Assembly (NCBI RefSeq): GCF_910592395.1
Contig: NC_088309.1
Span: forward strand, 23,750,599-23,810,598
Direction of reading: 5' to 3'
Length of the DNA: 60,000 nt
DNA from: Lineus longissimus
Lineage: Eukaryota > Nemertea > Pilidiophora > Heteronemertea > Lineidae
The position numbers were made by a program, and so were the translations under genes. The notes under the pieces are model-generated. The model did no database searches, was not told where the DNA came from, and saw only the letters and a list, made by a program, of their open reading frames with translations. Of this stretch, positions 38,710-51,300 are shown one piece after another; position 1 is the first letter of the stretch; each line of letters starts with the position of its first letter.

Positions 38710-38758
38710 AGTGTGACCAGTTGGTTAGTTATTTAATAACTAACCAACTGGTCACACT
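38710..38758. repeat. Perfect 49-bp palindrome
   Basis: Two 24-nt arms, perfectly complementary, flank a single T (38734). The left arm begins AGTGTGACCAGTTGG. It lies in the spinster 3' flank and would form a stable hairpin in RNA of either strand. Confidence 0.9.
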
Positions 38759-40665
38759 AATATTTTTATGAAATGGATATCTATGAGATAAACCATTTTG
38801 TTGGTTTGTCAAACAATTGGCTCATGTAGAAAATACTTGAAATGCAGAAATGTTACCTAGATGCAGTTTCTGCTATGCTCCACTTTGTTGATGGTGTTTA
38901 TTTAAAAGAGAATTGATGATGTTTAGTTTCAAGGTATCTTGTGGAAAGATACCGTATTGAATGAGTTTAGAGTGTGAATATGTAGAAAAAATCTAAATTA
39001 TTTTGTTTGCATTTCTTACCTGGGTAAGATTATTGTTTTTCAGTAAGATTTTACAGCTGTTAATTTTGGCTTGCTTATTTGAATTATCTAGTGTCTTGTT
39101 GAGTGTTAGCATATATCATATGATTGAGGTATAGGTACCACCAGGTGTCCTAGCTAAATGTGGTATAACTCCGTCACTAATGAGATGAATGAATTCGAAA
39201 AGGATTTCTGTTTGATTATCAGATAATTTGTTTGACCTTGTAGTGAATACTTGGATACAGATGCTTCAAGTGCAAACTTTTACCCAAAAATCTAACACTG
39301 TGTCTGTCAACTGCATCAGGCTTTTACAGCTCAAAACTTGAAAAATACCTCGCAGACAAACTACAATCATGAAAAGAATGTAACAAAATTGTCTTATGTA
39401 TTGTAAATAAAGAGAAATCAATGGGTTCAAACTATTACTGTCTCAGGAATTGGACCTATTTATTGGATTTCTTTAGAAGAGGGATTATTTTTCCTGTTAT
39501 TCGGCTTTTGGAACGAAACTGCTTGTATATTCATGATACATGTACATGATACTTCTGTGTTTTTATCTATCATAAACTACCTGCTTCATGCTATCAACTA
39601 CAGTCAACCCCTTGTGAGTATAAAACATTGCCTTGATCAGGAATCTTCTGCTTCAAATGACAGGTTTTGACCGTCATGAATGCACATTGACTTGACTGCT
39701 TGAAAAAGTCAGAATCAAGTGGTAGCTTCATATTCCACCTTGGATGTGCTATTTCTGAAAAAATAACGATTTAATCATTTTGGTATTCATAGCCATTTGT
39801 CAGCTTATTCAACAGATATGATGACATATTACTGGGAGTTTACTGTAGTATCTTTAGCACCTATCTTTGCAATACTATCTTCATCATTGCAGAGACATTT
39901 GCTGTGACATTATCAAAAGTGGGTGCCATATTGGCAGTCGACCATATGTCCATTCAGCATCAAACATAGTTCCATTGCTGCTGAAAGCAGTATGGTGGCA
40001 GCACCTGTCTCACAATGTCTCCTGGCAGTTGTTTTAATTTGCGGCAGTATCAATTATTTGCATTGCAGTCACCATGCTGTGGACTTCCAATGATTGAGCT
40101 GCAGGAGATGACTGCACTCGCAGGTTTTCCAATATCTTATATCAAACTGTGCAGTGTGTGAAAGTTATCATGCATTTGAATAAAAAATCAAAAATAAATT
40201 GTACGTCTTATCTTAGTTTCGATTTATGTCACCAGTTGGCGGTATTTGGGCAAAAATGTAAGTTTGCAAACTGTGTTGATAAAACTTATGTTCAGTGACT
40301 GCACCTATACCTAATCAAAGGGTACAAGGAAGGCCTCCTATATTGAGCAACTGACAAGGTCAATAGTGTGGTACGCCGAACAAGCCCCTGAGCCTACCAC
40401 TGGTGAAAGTCTCGTCCACCGTATTTGATCCCATCCAACAATCGTATCTACTGTCATTGGTGTGGGAAGAAGATGGCTTGTGGCTGTGCTGAACCTGTTT
40501 TTACAACTAAAGCAAGTCATTATTTCTATCAAATTCCCTTAGTTTGATACTGATCACCTTCCAAAGGCATGAAAACCAATTGATTCCAGGATCCACAGTG
40601 TGAAATGAATGAATGAATGAAGTTTTATTCAGTACAATACAATATAGACACAAGTGGATGAAATT

Positions 40666-40775
40666 GGCTTAGGCGACGGTGGCGCTGTCTCGCGGCAGGA
40701 AATAGACCTGAAATCTTCGTCCAAAATTTTCAGTTCCACTTGCTACTGCTAGATGGCAGCACTGTCGCCTAAGCC
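40666..40775. repeat. Small foldback element (~110 bp)
   Basis: Left GGCTTAGGCGACGGTGGCGC pairs with right GCAGCACTGTCGCCTAAGCC with few mismatches. It follows a GAAT repeat and a GTTTTATTC stretch, so it may be part of a larger non-autonomous element. Confidence 0.6.
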
Positions 40776-41017
40776 ACTGATGACCTCTGGCTCTATGAAC
40801 GTTAGCAGTGAAAGGGTTAACCATTAGATTTTTTAATGCCATCTGAAATATCATAATATGCCTATAATAAGAAGCTCATTTAAAGATCACCAAATGCAAT
40901 TTATATCTCCCAAACGAATATTGGTAAACTAAGCTTTTTTGTTCCCATTAAATGATAATTATCATAAATAATAACCAAATGCACATAACGTACTAAAAAA
41001 GAATACTCTAGGAGCAA

Positions 41018-41205
41018 ACCAATAGGATTGGCCAGTCCAATCGGTCACGTGTGGGGTCCAATCGAGCGGTTGGCGTGTCAGCGGACTGGACTGTCACAAT
41101 TCACCATGGTAATTGTGAATTGTTAGATTATTTTACAAACAGCATCCCATATAATCGTTTAACAGCAGTGCGCATGCGTGGACTTGGCGCGATGTTTTGA
41201 ATGGG
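41018..41205 (+). promoter_or_regulatory. KIF22: Probable KIF22 promoter: CCAAT boxes, E-box, NRF1-like site, CDE/CHR
   Basis: CCAAT boxes are at 41019-41023, 41037-41041 and 41058-41062, plus an inverted ATTGG at 41027-41031. CACGTG lies at 41046-41051 and an NRF1-like GCGCATGCG at about 41170. A CDE-like GGCGC (41186-41190) sits just before a CHR TTTGAA (41196-41201) followed by TGGG. NF-Y boxes followed by CDE/CHR are the known plan of G2/M promoters such as cdc25C. The coding start is at 42185 behind a splice acceptor, so a noncoding first exon is expected here. The transcription start is inferred. Confidence 0.55.
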
Positions 41206-42184
41206 AAATAAAGATATTTCACTGCAAATTTCTTTGAATTTACCATCTTTTATCACACCAGTCCCAACAAAGATTTGTTAAAAGGTATCTTGTAAATCTC
41301 TACATCAGTTAAAACAGAATCCCGTCATCAATATTGCCTTTTTTTGACGAAAACCCGGTCCAACTTTGCGATGAAAATCGTGCTTAATTTTATGGAGTGC
41401 CAATTCAGCAAATTTTTAGCTGTGCTCCATACCAAATGCAGGCATATATTGCATCCAGTGACTCATACACTGGCAGCGTATAGTGGCCAGTGTTCTGACA
41501 GTGAAAGCCAAAACGAACCTTGTTAACCATAAGTAACCATCAACAGCCACAGCTGGTTATTTTACTGTGACTGGCTGGGCACCTGGGCTGGAGCCTGGGC
41601 TTTCACTTTCTCACTGTCACAGTCTAATCTAAATCTAAATCGTGTTTCCCCGAGCGGCATGTGAACCGCATCAGTGCCTAGGGGGAGTGACGTAGCCTCC
41701 AGGTGCCGTGCGCGCTAAGAACTTGGTTGGTAAAAACGATTAAAATGTAGTCAGTGCAGGATAAAAGAAAACTTTTGTCGGCCTCTAGGCGGCCATCCTC
41801 CAGAGAGCAGCCTTAAATGTATCTAGGGATGGTGCCGCAGTGTCAGTGGCAGGGCCCGCAGGGGCCAGAGCAGTGGCTTCCTCCTTGGTCTTGGACCGAT
41901 AGCCTTCTTCTACAAAGTTACCTAAGGCATGCTGCTTGCCTTTTGCCCTTTTGGCTTTATGCTTGGTAACCCGAAACCAAGTAGTAAACGTGCACCTCTT
42001 CACATTAGTCTTGATTTAGGGACAACATGTGTAGGCCTCATTGACATTACATGTATTTCACTTCAGTTATCTTATTCTTGGTGACACTGAGAGGATAGCC
42101 TAATGAATTTAAGCAGAGGGCCTTTTAAAGCTTTTATAAATACTGTCCATGTAGCTTAGTCAGTATTCAAATTTGTTTTTCTAG

Positions 42185-45100
42185 ATGGCAAACAACAAGA
42201 AAGTTGAAGTTGTTGTTCGCCTACGCCCCCTCGTCGATGAAGAAGAAAGCTGTGTGGAGGTTATTGATGGGAATACTGTGGATATTGTCAACTTCAGAAA
42301 TTCTGATGAACACCTTCGTTACAGGTTTGTGTCAGCTAGCTATCATTCATGTATAAAGTGCAGTGACATGATGTCATATTGACCTTTGGTGTGCAGGTAC
42401 TGCATCTCCTGTGTGGGGCACTACATGATGATCCCACAAGTAGGATGTATGATTATGATATGTATGATACAGGAGTGGGCTTTATTGACAAACATCAAAA
42501 CAAAGGATAAACAACATGCTGTCTCGGTGTCTGAGTCACTCTGAGATAGGCCCTTTTTGAATTTCCATTCCAATGAAAGGTTTTTCCGTAAGAATAAAGA
42601 TATCGTTTGCCCCACATAATGGCGTTTTTAGACTACAATGGTCTAGATCAGATGCTATGATATTGTAGACAATGGATCTTGAAAAATGAATTGGACATAT
42701 TTTGCAGCTTCTCGAAAGTGTATGACCAGTCAGCAAGCCAAGCTGATGTATTTGAAGGAACCGTTGAGCAGCACATCAATAGTGTAATGAATGGTCAGAA
42801 TGCATCCATTCTTGCTTATGGGCCAACTGGTGCTGGTAAGTTCCAAGTCTGAGTTTATAGTGATATTACATGTACTCATGCTCAATATGCATAAGATTAT
42901 GAACCACAAACCATTTTGCATTCCCAATCTTTAGCAGACGCACACTGACGGTGCACCACCTTGGGTACTATATGTCTCCCTTGTTTTAATCAACTTTTCC
43001 TCTTGGGACCGCTTTTATAATGTTGATTCCTGGGCTAAAGCAGTACATTTGTTTCTAGGTAAAACACATACCATTCTTGGGAGACCAGAAGACCCGGGTA
43101 TTATACCGAGGACGGTGAAGAAACTGTTTGATCTGATTGAGAAAGAGAAGACGTCTGATTCTGAATGCACCTACACAACACATCTTTCATTCTTGGAGAT
43201 ATATAATGAAAGAGTAAGAACATTTTGTTGATGATCCAACTTAAACCCCTCTGGAAAAGCAGAATTTGGCATAGATTATATACAGCAGTGTTGTGTGGTT
43301 CACTGCAGCCTGCTGCAATTCACAGCAGTGTTGTGTGGTACATGTATGTTCAGTTCACTGCAGCCTGCTGCAATTCACAGCCAGTTGTAGAGGAAGAGAG
43401 TGTCTGAACTGGAATGAGACTCAAATTTATATTTACTTTATGCTAGTGTTTGATCAGATATCGAGTTTGCTTGAGGTATTATTTGTTATCAACTGTCTTT
43501 GATTTTTCCAGGTGATTGATTTGTTGCAAAAGAAACCATTCGATCTGCAGATCCGAGAAGATCAGAAACATGTCATCCAGGTTCCGGGATTGGCAGAAAA
43601 AGAAATCAGCAACTACGATCAATTCAATTCAGTGTTTGGTCCAGCATCACAGAACAGGTGAGTATCATAGTAATACTTACAATGAATACAGTAGAACCGT
43701 TCTATTAAGCTGCTGGGATTGACAAATTGTTTCCCGGGCTGGGGAGTGCTGGAGTCGCAAGAGATGTGCTGACAATGGCACAATAGATGCATTCTGAACC
43801 ATCAGAGTTAATCAGTCCGTTACCTCCCCTCGGCGAGTGGATCCAAGGCTTGAGGATCAAGATGAATAGACGGCTCTCAGGGACATAATGCCCGAATGGA
43901 TGTGATGTCACTGCAGACATAGAAATGTCGATCTTGAGACCATAGCCTTTCTGTTTTATGCTATTGAATTACAACTTTAGTTGTGTCCTTCTTCAGGACA
44001 GTAGCCAGCACCAAATTGAACGAGTATAGCAGCCGAAGTCATTCTATCATGCTGCTGAAGATTGTTAAGAAGATCGAGAAACGTACCTACTCTGGAAAGC
44101 TGTACATCATTGACCTTGCTGGTTCAGAGAATAATAAAAGGACGGGTAACCAAGGCATACGACTCAGAGAATCTGGTGCTATTAATAACTCCTTATTTGC
44201 CCTTGGGAAGGTGGTTGATGCTTTGACACAACACTTGGTAAGTTGGAATTTGTTGGAGTTTAAAATGTCTGTTTTTATTTTCATTCAAAATAGAAAAGAC
44301 GAAACGAGTTTTGTCTAACTTTTTACCACTTTCCGTAAGCAGAATGATGTTGGACTTTTTTTGAATTACTTTAAGGTTTGATTTAAAGAATTGAGGACAT
44401 ATGTTATAGAATATGGATAGAATATTTATAGAATGTACGTTTATAAGGCTGAAAAGAGTTTTGTCAGTATATCCACCCGCTGAGATGTGATAGAACGTCA
44501 AAGGAATTGTCATTTGGGTCTTATTCTGAGCTCATAGAATTTCTTCATTTCTTGCAGCCACGAATCCCTTACAGAGATTCAAAACTGACACGGTTACTTC
44601 AGGTAAGAATGCCAGAGTCTGATCTTACTATTGCAGACATGGATGTTCAGTACATTTATCTGCATGTATCATGATTTGATGTATTTCTTTGAGAACTTGC
44701 CCGCCTCAGTAAAAACACATGTTTTATTCTACGGCCACCTAAGGCTTGACAATGTTGCACATCATGGCATCTTCAGACCACAGATGCAGCCTGTCGTACC
44801 TTTCGTCATAACAACTGGACCGCAAGTCTATCATGGTGAAATGGTTGAGGTGAAAGAAAATAGGAGCACCAGTATGGAATCTTTTTCAATATTTGCTGGT
44901 ATCTTTGTCTGCGTTGATTGACTTACTCCATACTTTTGCCATTTTAACCTTCACCTATTTCTTCTTCAGGATTCCTTTGGCGGTAATAGCAATGCTGTCT
45001 TGATAGCCAACCTCTGCCCAGCAATGCCAGACTACATGCTCACATACGCTACATTGAACTTTGCAAGTAAAACAAAAACAATTGTAAACAAACCTACGGT

Positions 45101-47547
45101 CCATGAAGTGATCGAGAAACCCACCACCATCAAACGACACTCTGGCACACTGATACAGATCCCGGAAAAGAAAGCGAGACAAGAATTGAGGCAGCCGCAA
45201 CCTGCTCTCAGCCCGTTGCTCAAAAATCAGAAGAACGTACAAAAACAAGTTGACAGTATTAGTGAACGGCTTGGCTCACTTGAAAAGACTTTGTTGGATC
45301 AAATAAAGGGTTCAGGGAATACTGACGATAAATATTTGAATGAAGCGGTTGCCAAGGCAACAGCTATACAGTTGAAGGTTGTCAAGGAGCAGCTGTTTGC
45401 CATTAAGAAAGAGAATGAGCAGGTGCCTGATTACAAGCAGGATTCGTCGACATCACTTCATCGAAAAGGTGGGTTTGAGATGATTTGATAGGTTTTACTG
45501 TAGGATATTGAGTTGCATGAAAGAGGATATTTTGCTGCATTGCGACATTTTGCTGTCAATAGACATATTTTAATCGATGAATATCATTGATTTTTAGGAC
45601 CAAAAGTTGCCAAGGTAATACCAAGGAAAAGGGGCACAGGGTCAGAAGATAGTAAAGAAAATAAATCGTCGGATGAAGAACACACAGACAACCGATCTCC
45701 TGTGAGTCGTGAGAGACCAAAGCGTGGAAAGAAGACTTTGATGGAGGATCCATTGGATGCTTCACCAAGTTCCCTGTTTGTAAATGATTCAGCAGTATTC
45801 ATCAAGAAGAGGAAATTTAGAACAACTGCGCTTAAACTGAGTTCAGATGGTATGTTTTCAATGATAATTACCGGTACTTAGACATTTTTTAGAAGTTGTC
45901 AATTGAAATATGATTGGCTACTTTCAATATTGCAGTAGTTCAAGTGATTGGCTTTTTGGAAGTCAGAATATGTATGCTGATATGGCATTATATTTCAAAC
46001 CTCTGGGATATATGTCATGACCACATGTAAGAGAAAAGATGAAAAAGAAGATGAAACAAAGAATGTGTTTTCAAACCTTGTTATACTTAATTTTTTTTCA
46101 GAAAATTCCCCAAGTGCTGCCGTTGATATCTTTACACCTAAAAAATCTGGAAAACAGTTAAAAGATAGCTTAAGTAAGTAATCCTGTGTCTGTTATGTTT
46201 ATACCCCATTTGAGTTGATTTCACTTGAGTTGAATCTGGATAATTAATTTGGATACTTCTGTCCCTGACCTTCAAACAAACTCGAAGGAGTCTTGAGACC
46301 CTTAGGATTGACGTCCCTGACCTCCATTCACTCTTTACCAAAAAATCTCCAAGATTCAGAATATGCAGCAATCTTCCTTGCTACTAGTAAGGTTGTTTTT
46401 ATTTCACACGTAAAGTGACCTACAAAGAGAATGTAAGTGCTAAAAATCTTTTTTTCACATTTCAGAAAATATATTTTCCCCTACACCAAGAAAACCTGTC
46501 ATCAACCCAGATGTTCAGCAAAAACATAGTAAGTATTTGGCACTCATCTTAACATGCAAGCTTCCAACATTGCTCAGTCGATCGATCTTGATTTCATCAG
46601 TCTTTTGATAGAAAGGGACTCCACACAATGTCTTAACATCAAGGATAACAAGTCCTAGTAGTATCTCGCTCCGCCTCTCCCTTAGAGTGACGGAATAGAA
46701 AACAGTACTCCAGTTATCAACAACATTGCTAATACAAATGCGAAAAAATCCATGGATGTCTCAAGCACAAATTTCTCCCTTTTACAGACTGCCATGTCCT
46801 GTCTATCCTGAACTCGGGTACACTCAAGGGAATCACCAAGCTGATAACAGTTGGCAAAAAGAGAGCCCAAATGATCATCTCTTACAGAGACTTGTGTGGA
46901 CAATTCGAGCAGGTAAGCATGAATGGCCTTGGTTGGTATATATACTTTTGAACACTTTTCAGGACGATCAACTCTTTTGGCATCAGTTGTGAGCAAATAA
47001 CAATACAGTGGACCTCCCATAGCGGACACCTCTCTATCAAGGACACCCAACTCACCTCAGGACAATGTGTTTGATCCCAGATTGGTGGTTTACAATATTT
47101 TGACCTCTGTAATCAGGACACCTCTCAATTAAGGATAGCATTTGTGGGTGTACTTGATAGAGAGGTTCTACTGTACAATCACAAGACATTTGTAATGGTT
47201 AAATAAATGTTGCCATCATTATTTTCAGGTGGAAGATCTCAAAAATGTTCCAGGGTTGTCTAAGAATTTTCTGAAAAATTTTTTGAAGGTGAGTGTGTTG
47301 TTCCTGAAATTATTTTCATTTTCATTGATGATAGATTTCCATCACAAAAGCACCAGTGTGACGTTATTTCCGCCAGTACCACTGCTGCGAGCAGAGCTGT
47401 GGGTCATATTAAGTTTCACCAAGTCACCAATAGGGGTCTCCCCTATATCACAGTACGTTAGCAGTAAAGACTTATGTTCCAAGTCTATGTTTTTTCGAAT
47501 TTCTGAAACAACGTTTTCTTTTGTTTCAGGGCAATCTTGTGCAGTGA
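42185..47547 (+). CDS. KIF22: Kinesin-10 chromokinesin KIF22 (Kid)
   Basis: Plus-end motor on mitotic chromosome arms that makes the polar ejection force. Exons: 42185-42324, 42708-42835, 43059-43213, 43512-43657, 43997-44237, 44558-44602, 44970-45468, 45598-45849, 46102-46173, 46466-46528, 46788-46912, 47229-47288, 47530-47547. All are in phase and give 647 residues (human 665). The motor spans about 6-330: P-loop GPTGAGKT (85-92), switch I NEYSSRSH (198-205), switch II DLAGSE (229-234), then [19 protein letters not shown] short coiled-coil-prone stretch and a basic, Ser-rich linker follow. The C-terminus (581-642) is the helix-hairpin-helix DNA-binding module typical of KIF22 ([24 protein letters not shown]). 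The ATG follows acceptor TTTTTCTAG, so the 5'UTR has an upstream exon. Poly(A) signal AATAAA at 47790-47795. Confidence 0.97.
43283..43381. repeat. Tandem duplication in KIF22 intron 3
   Basis: TTCACTGCAGCCTGCTGCAA occurs at 43299 and again at 43354. Its flank CAGCAGTGTTGTGTGGT is also repeated (43283, 43323). A local duplication with no coding role. Confidence 0.6.
47004..47175. mobile_element. TA-flanked MITE in KIF22 intron 11
   Basis: Inverted ends TACAGTGGACCTCCC and, reversed from the right, TACAGTAGAACCTCTCTATC; both borders show TA. The interior has phrases such as GACCTCTGTAATCAGGACACC. About 172 bp and noncoding. TA duplication suggests a Tc1/mariner-type source. Confidence 0.7.
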
Positions 47548-48343
47548 CACTCACAGGAAAACAAGGGACTTTGAACTTTTCAGAATGCTGAAATCAGCAG
47601 GCAGGACCCTCTCCTTCTGAATGTTCTTCAGGTGGTTTCCGGGAAATTTCTCTTCGAAAATGAAATTTCTGTTTATCCTGGAATTATTTTATGTTGGTCT
47701 ATACATTGAAATATAAAATATATTTATAATTGTGTTTATAAACATGTCAATGTGAATAATTGCTTAAAATGAAGGACGAACGTAGGGTAAATAAACATGT
47801 AATTAAATTTTTAATGCAATTTTATACTTGTTGTCGATGTTTTCTTCTTCTGCATTCAATCTAATGAGCAGTAACTGTGTGCCACAGTTGTAGGGCAGCA
47901 ATTGGAGTCTTTTTCTGAGTTGCAGAGTGGCGCTCTCTTTGACCAGCAGGGAGCAGTATTCTACCAACTCATGTTTTTCCTGTGTGGGCTCGGTGGCTTG
48001 ACCCGCCTTATGGACCAGCCATGAAAATTAAAAATCTTTGTTTTACACTTACTCACTCACATTGCAAGTCTAATTTGACATCTTTACATCTTGTATCAGC
48101 ATTCAAAATTGAAATAAGGTGGTACAATTATGGCCTCGGTGTGTATTGATGTGTACTACCAGTTTTTTTCTACACCAGGCACGGATCCCGAGGTTTTGAA
48201 TGGGGGGGGAGCCCGTGCATATGTGCCGAAAGCCTGTCACAGCGTGGTTACCATGCTTACAAGGATCCGGGCCTGGACACTGTCCAACCATACCAGGGTT
48301 AAAATTGTCCCGCTTTACCTCATGCAACCCCATGCAATGACTC
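47548..48343. other. Convergent 3' ends of KIF22 and the DEG/ENaC gene
   Basis: Only 796 bp separate the two stop codons. KIF22 has AATAAA at 47790-47795. On the minus strand an ATTAAA (47809-47814) could serve the channel gene, so the 3'UTRs may overlap. No other gene is seen. Confidence 0.6.
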
Positions 48344-51300
48344 TCAGCATGGATATTCCTGCTTCTTGTGGTGGCCATTGTTATAGTAGGTCCCACTTGC
48401 AGTGGCCCTGGTTTCCCCATAAGAGTATTCTGCACATGCAACTGGTGTTATGATATTTCTGGAATGAGTCCGTACATGCTTCAAGCTTGTGTGACTGGTC
48501 AGTCCTTCTTCATCCTCCATGTCTATCCGTTTTTTACAAAAGCAGTATGCCAGCATCATTCCGATCAGTTCGACAAACTCTGATAGCGTGAGGAAGGAGA
48601 ATCCTAACCAGAGGCCCATCTGGCCACCAAGGTCGCCAAGAAGGTTCTCCATCTGAAAGAGTTTAAAACACCCTAAATATTCACGGCCATTTTGTGGTGG
48701 AGCCCATTCTACTGGTGGTAATGCAGTGACACAATTGATTAGCTGTAATTTCCTCGCGAGCTTTATAAGTTTCCTACTTTAAGTCACTACTAAAAAGCTC
48801 TCGATACTGTTTAAAGAGCTTACTCTATGTTCAATTATGGTGCTCAGGCTCAACTGAAGGTCAGCAGTCACTGACACACACACATATAAAAAAATACAGG
48901 TGCTTTTCTTTGAAACACAGCAAAACTGATAATGAGTAAAATGTCTCACCAGATATGCAGGTCGCTCGTCAAATTTTTCGGAGTTCAGCTCTTGAAAGTA
49001 CATTTCAATCTTAAGGCAATTATTACTGAAAAGTGAAATAAAAAATGACATAACGTTTGCTTGAATTATGTCATTCACAAATACCTCCTGAAGGCTCCCT
49101 TCACAAAGCCCTTGGGATCAACTCTTTCATCTTTGTGTCCTTGAGTAAGACACCTAAAACCTGCACTGCTTCTGTTAACCTGGTATAAATGGTCCCATTC
49201 TTGACTGGGAAGTAAAACTGCAGTGTACCAGTATCCTATCCTGAGGAGGGATACTCATGGTCACTTACTGCTGCAAAAAACGGGATAAGCTGGAGCTATT
49301 TGTTTTTTTGCCATAGCCCAACAGGCATATATTCTCTTACGCTCAAATAGTCTACTTACATTGACCCACTTGGCTTTGTTAGTACATTTGATAGATAATC
49401 GCTCCGCTCACCAAATGTTTCTTCAAGTGTTGACTGAAAAAATGCCAAAATGGATGAATATTCAAGTTATTGCAGAAAAGGTTACACAGAAAACCTTAAT
49501 TCTGGACTTTTTAGCCAAATGATTTACCCCTGGTCAGACTTGACCCAAAGGGGAACTTGCAAACCTGACCGCTGCCTCATGCTGCAAACATTACAACTAG
49601 TGATCTTATCCCCGAAATCTTACCTCAAAACTCCGAGCTGGCCATTCTGAGGATGATATGGTGACACTGTACAGATTGTCACTGAAAATCAAACCAAAAA
49701 AGTTACTAGGAATACATGTTTTATACCTATCTTGAGGGACAGAAGCAGTTGACATCCTGTTCACTCTGTTTCATGGTCTTATGTTTTGAGCCATGAACAC
49801 AATAGGAATTGTGAACCAAGCTATCATACCATCTATTATAAACTTACTGACAAGCTTGTCGACAGTGACACTCGAATAAGCCATCGCTGTACATGTCATT
49901 CACAGACTCCAGACAGTCGTCTGAAAGAAGAAGATAGTTCTTGATAAGTTCCAAGTTATGCTTTTGCCATTTATCAACTCAACAGAACTTCGTCATATAC
50001 AGAGGCCTATATCTTTTGTGCACTGATTCTTTTGCCTTGATGAATTGCACAGCCAGCACTTCCAGAGGGGTGTTGTTTTCCCAAAATACTGAAACTTTAA
50101 AGATTTATGCATTCGCACACCTTTGCACAAGATTTACCTACATGTAGTGTGTCACATAGGCAAGCAAAATAACCCTTGACCTGTCATTTTCATTTCGATC
50201 CTAAGTTTACTTACAATCTGAGGCTCTGCAGTATGTTGAATCCAAATAAGCTGGCATACTTGGGTCAGAGCATCCACAAACCTCCACGTTCTTCTTTTGG
50301 ATGCAGGTACGGACGCAACCCTGCAGTGGTTAAAGAATAATAAAATGGCCAAAAATGTAGTCCAGATTAGCAGTCTGTGTGCCCATTGTGCAGGTATGGT
50401 ACAATCATATGTATCGTCTGAATTTTGGGAACAACATTTTCAAAATCTCTTTATTGATATCATTCGTGCGCCTGGTTTTGCTTCACATATGGGACTTCGT
50501 TTTGATTGCTGCTGGTAGCTTTGCTGCACTCTTCATATTGCCATACCAATAAATGAATGTTGGTAAGGGTCAAGTTTTAACAGTTCTCACCTGAATTGAG
50601 TATTGGCTGCTGAAGATCCTGTATTCATCTTCACCATCAGTACAGTTTCCGTGGGGAGCTTGCAGGCGGTTCATCTTGACCTAGATAGCAAGGTTCGATG
50701 AAGTAAAAATCTGAGCTAAGTCTGTGAATTATTAAGGATTGAAAATACCGTCGAACCTCCCTTGCCTACCTCCTCCTTTAAGCAGGACAGTGACAGTGAC
50801 CACTCACCCTCTCTATCAGGGAAAGAATTTTTCTCCCATATGGGTTATTTCTATACAGTATGTCCTCTGTAATCAAGACATCTCCTTATTGCGGACACCA
50901 TTTAGTCAGTCCCGAGGGTGTCCTTATAGAGAGGTTCTACTGTATTAGTTTACATGTAAGCCTTTACACTTTGCAAGAAATATATCAATATGAGGGTTTC
51001 TTGCATAATCTTTGTTTGGGAATCCAACAATTTATGCAATGCTCAGACGGTCATGGGTGTATGTATCGATAAATTGATTATTAGCCTGTCCCTTGGTTTC
51101 TAATGAAAAATTAATTATGTAGCTAGAATTAGAAATGTAACTGCGCCAAAAGAATATCCCTCAGGTTCCGGGTGTTAATCAAATATCCGATAATTGGAAA
51201 TATCAATAAAACATTAATAAAAAGTCATTTCCTAATATGGGCACCAGATATAGAAAAAGAAGTTTTTCCAATTTTGTTGGTGCCAACTGCGCAAATCAAA

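Larger units (their letters stand above)
36310..41000 (+). other. Spinster 3' flank and intergenic DNA
   Basis: No gene is supported. AT-rich, with several poly(A) signals, the last strong one AATAAA at 39406-39411, so the longest spinster 3'UTR may reach about 3 kb. Contains a perfect palindrome (38710-38758), a GAAT microsatellite (about 40603-40621) and a small foldback (40666-40775). Confidence 0.6.

Noticed and set aside
41785-41999. Minus-strand basic frame (TKHKAKRAKGKQHALGNF) upstream of KIF22
   Set aside because: No ATG, a stop just upstream, and no convincing family match. Might be a fragment of a small ribosome-biogenesis-like protein, but it cannot be supported.
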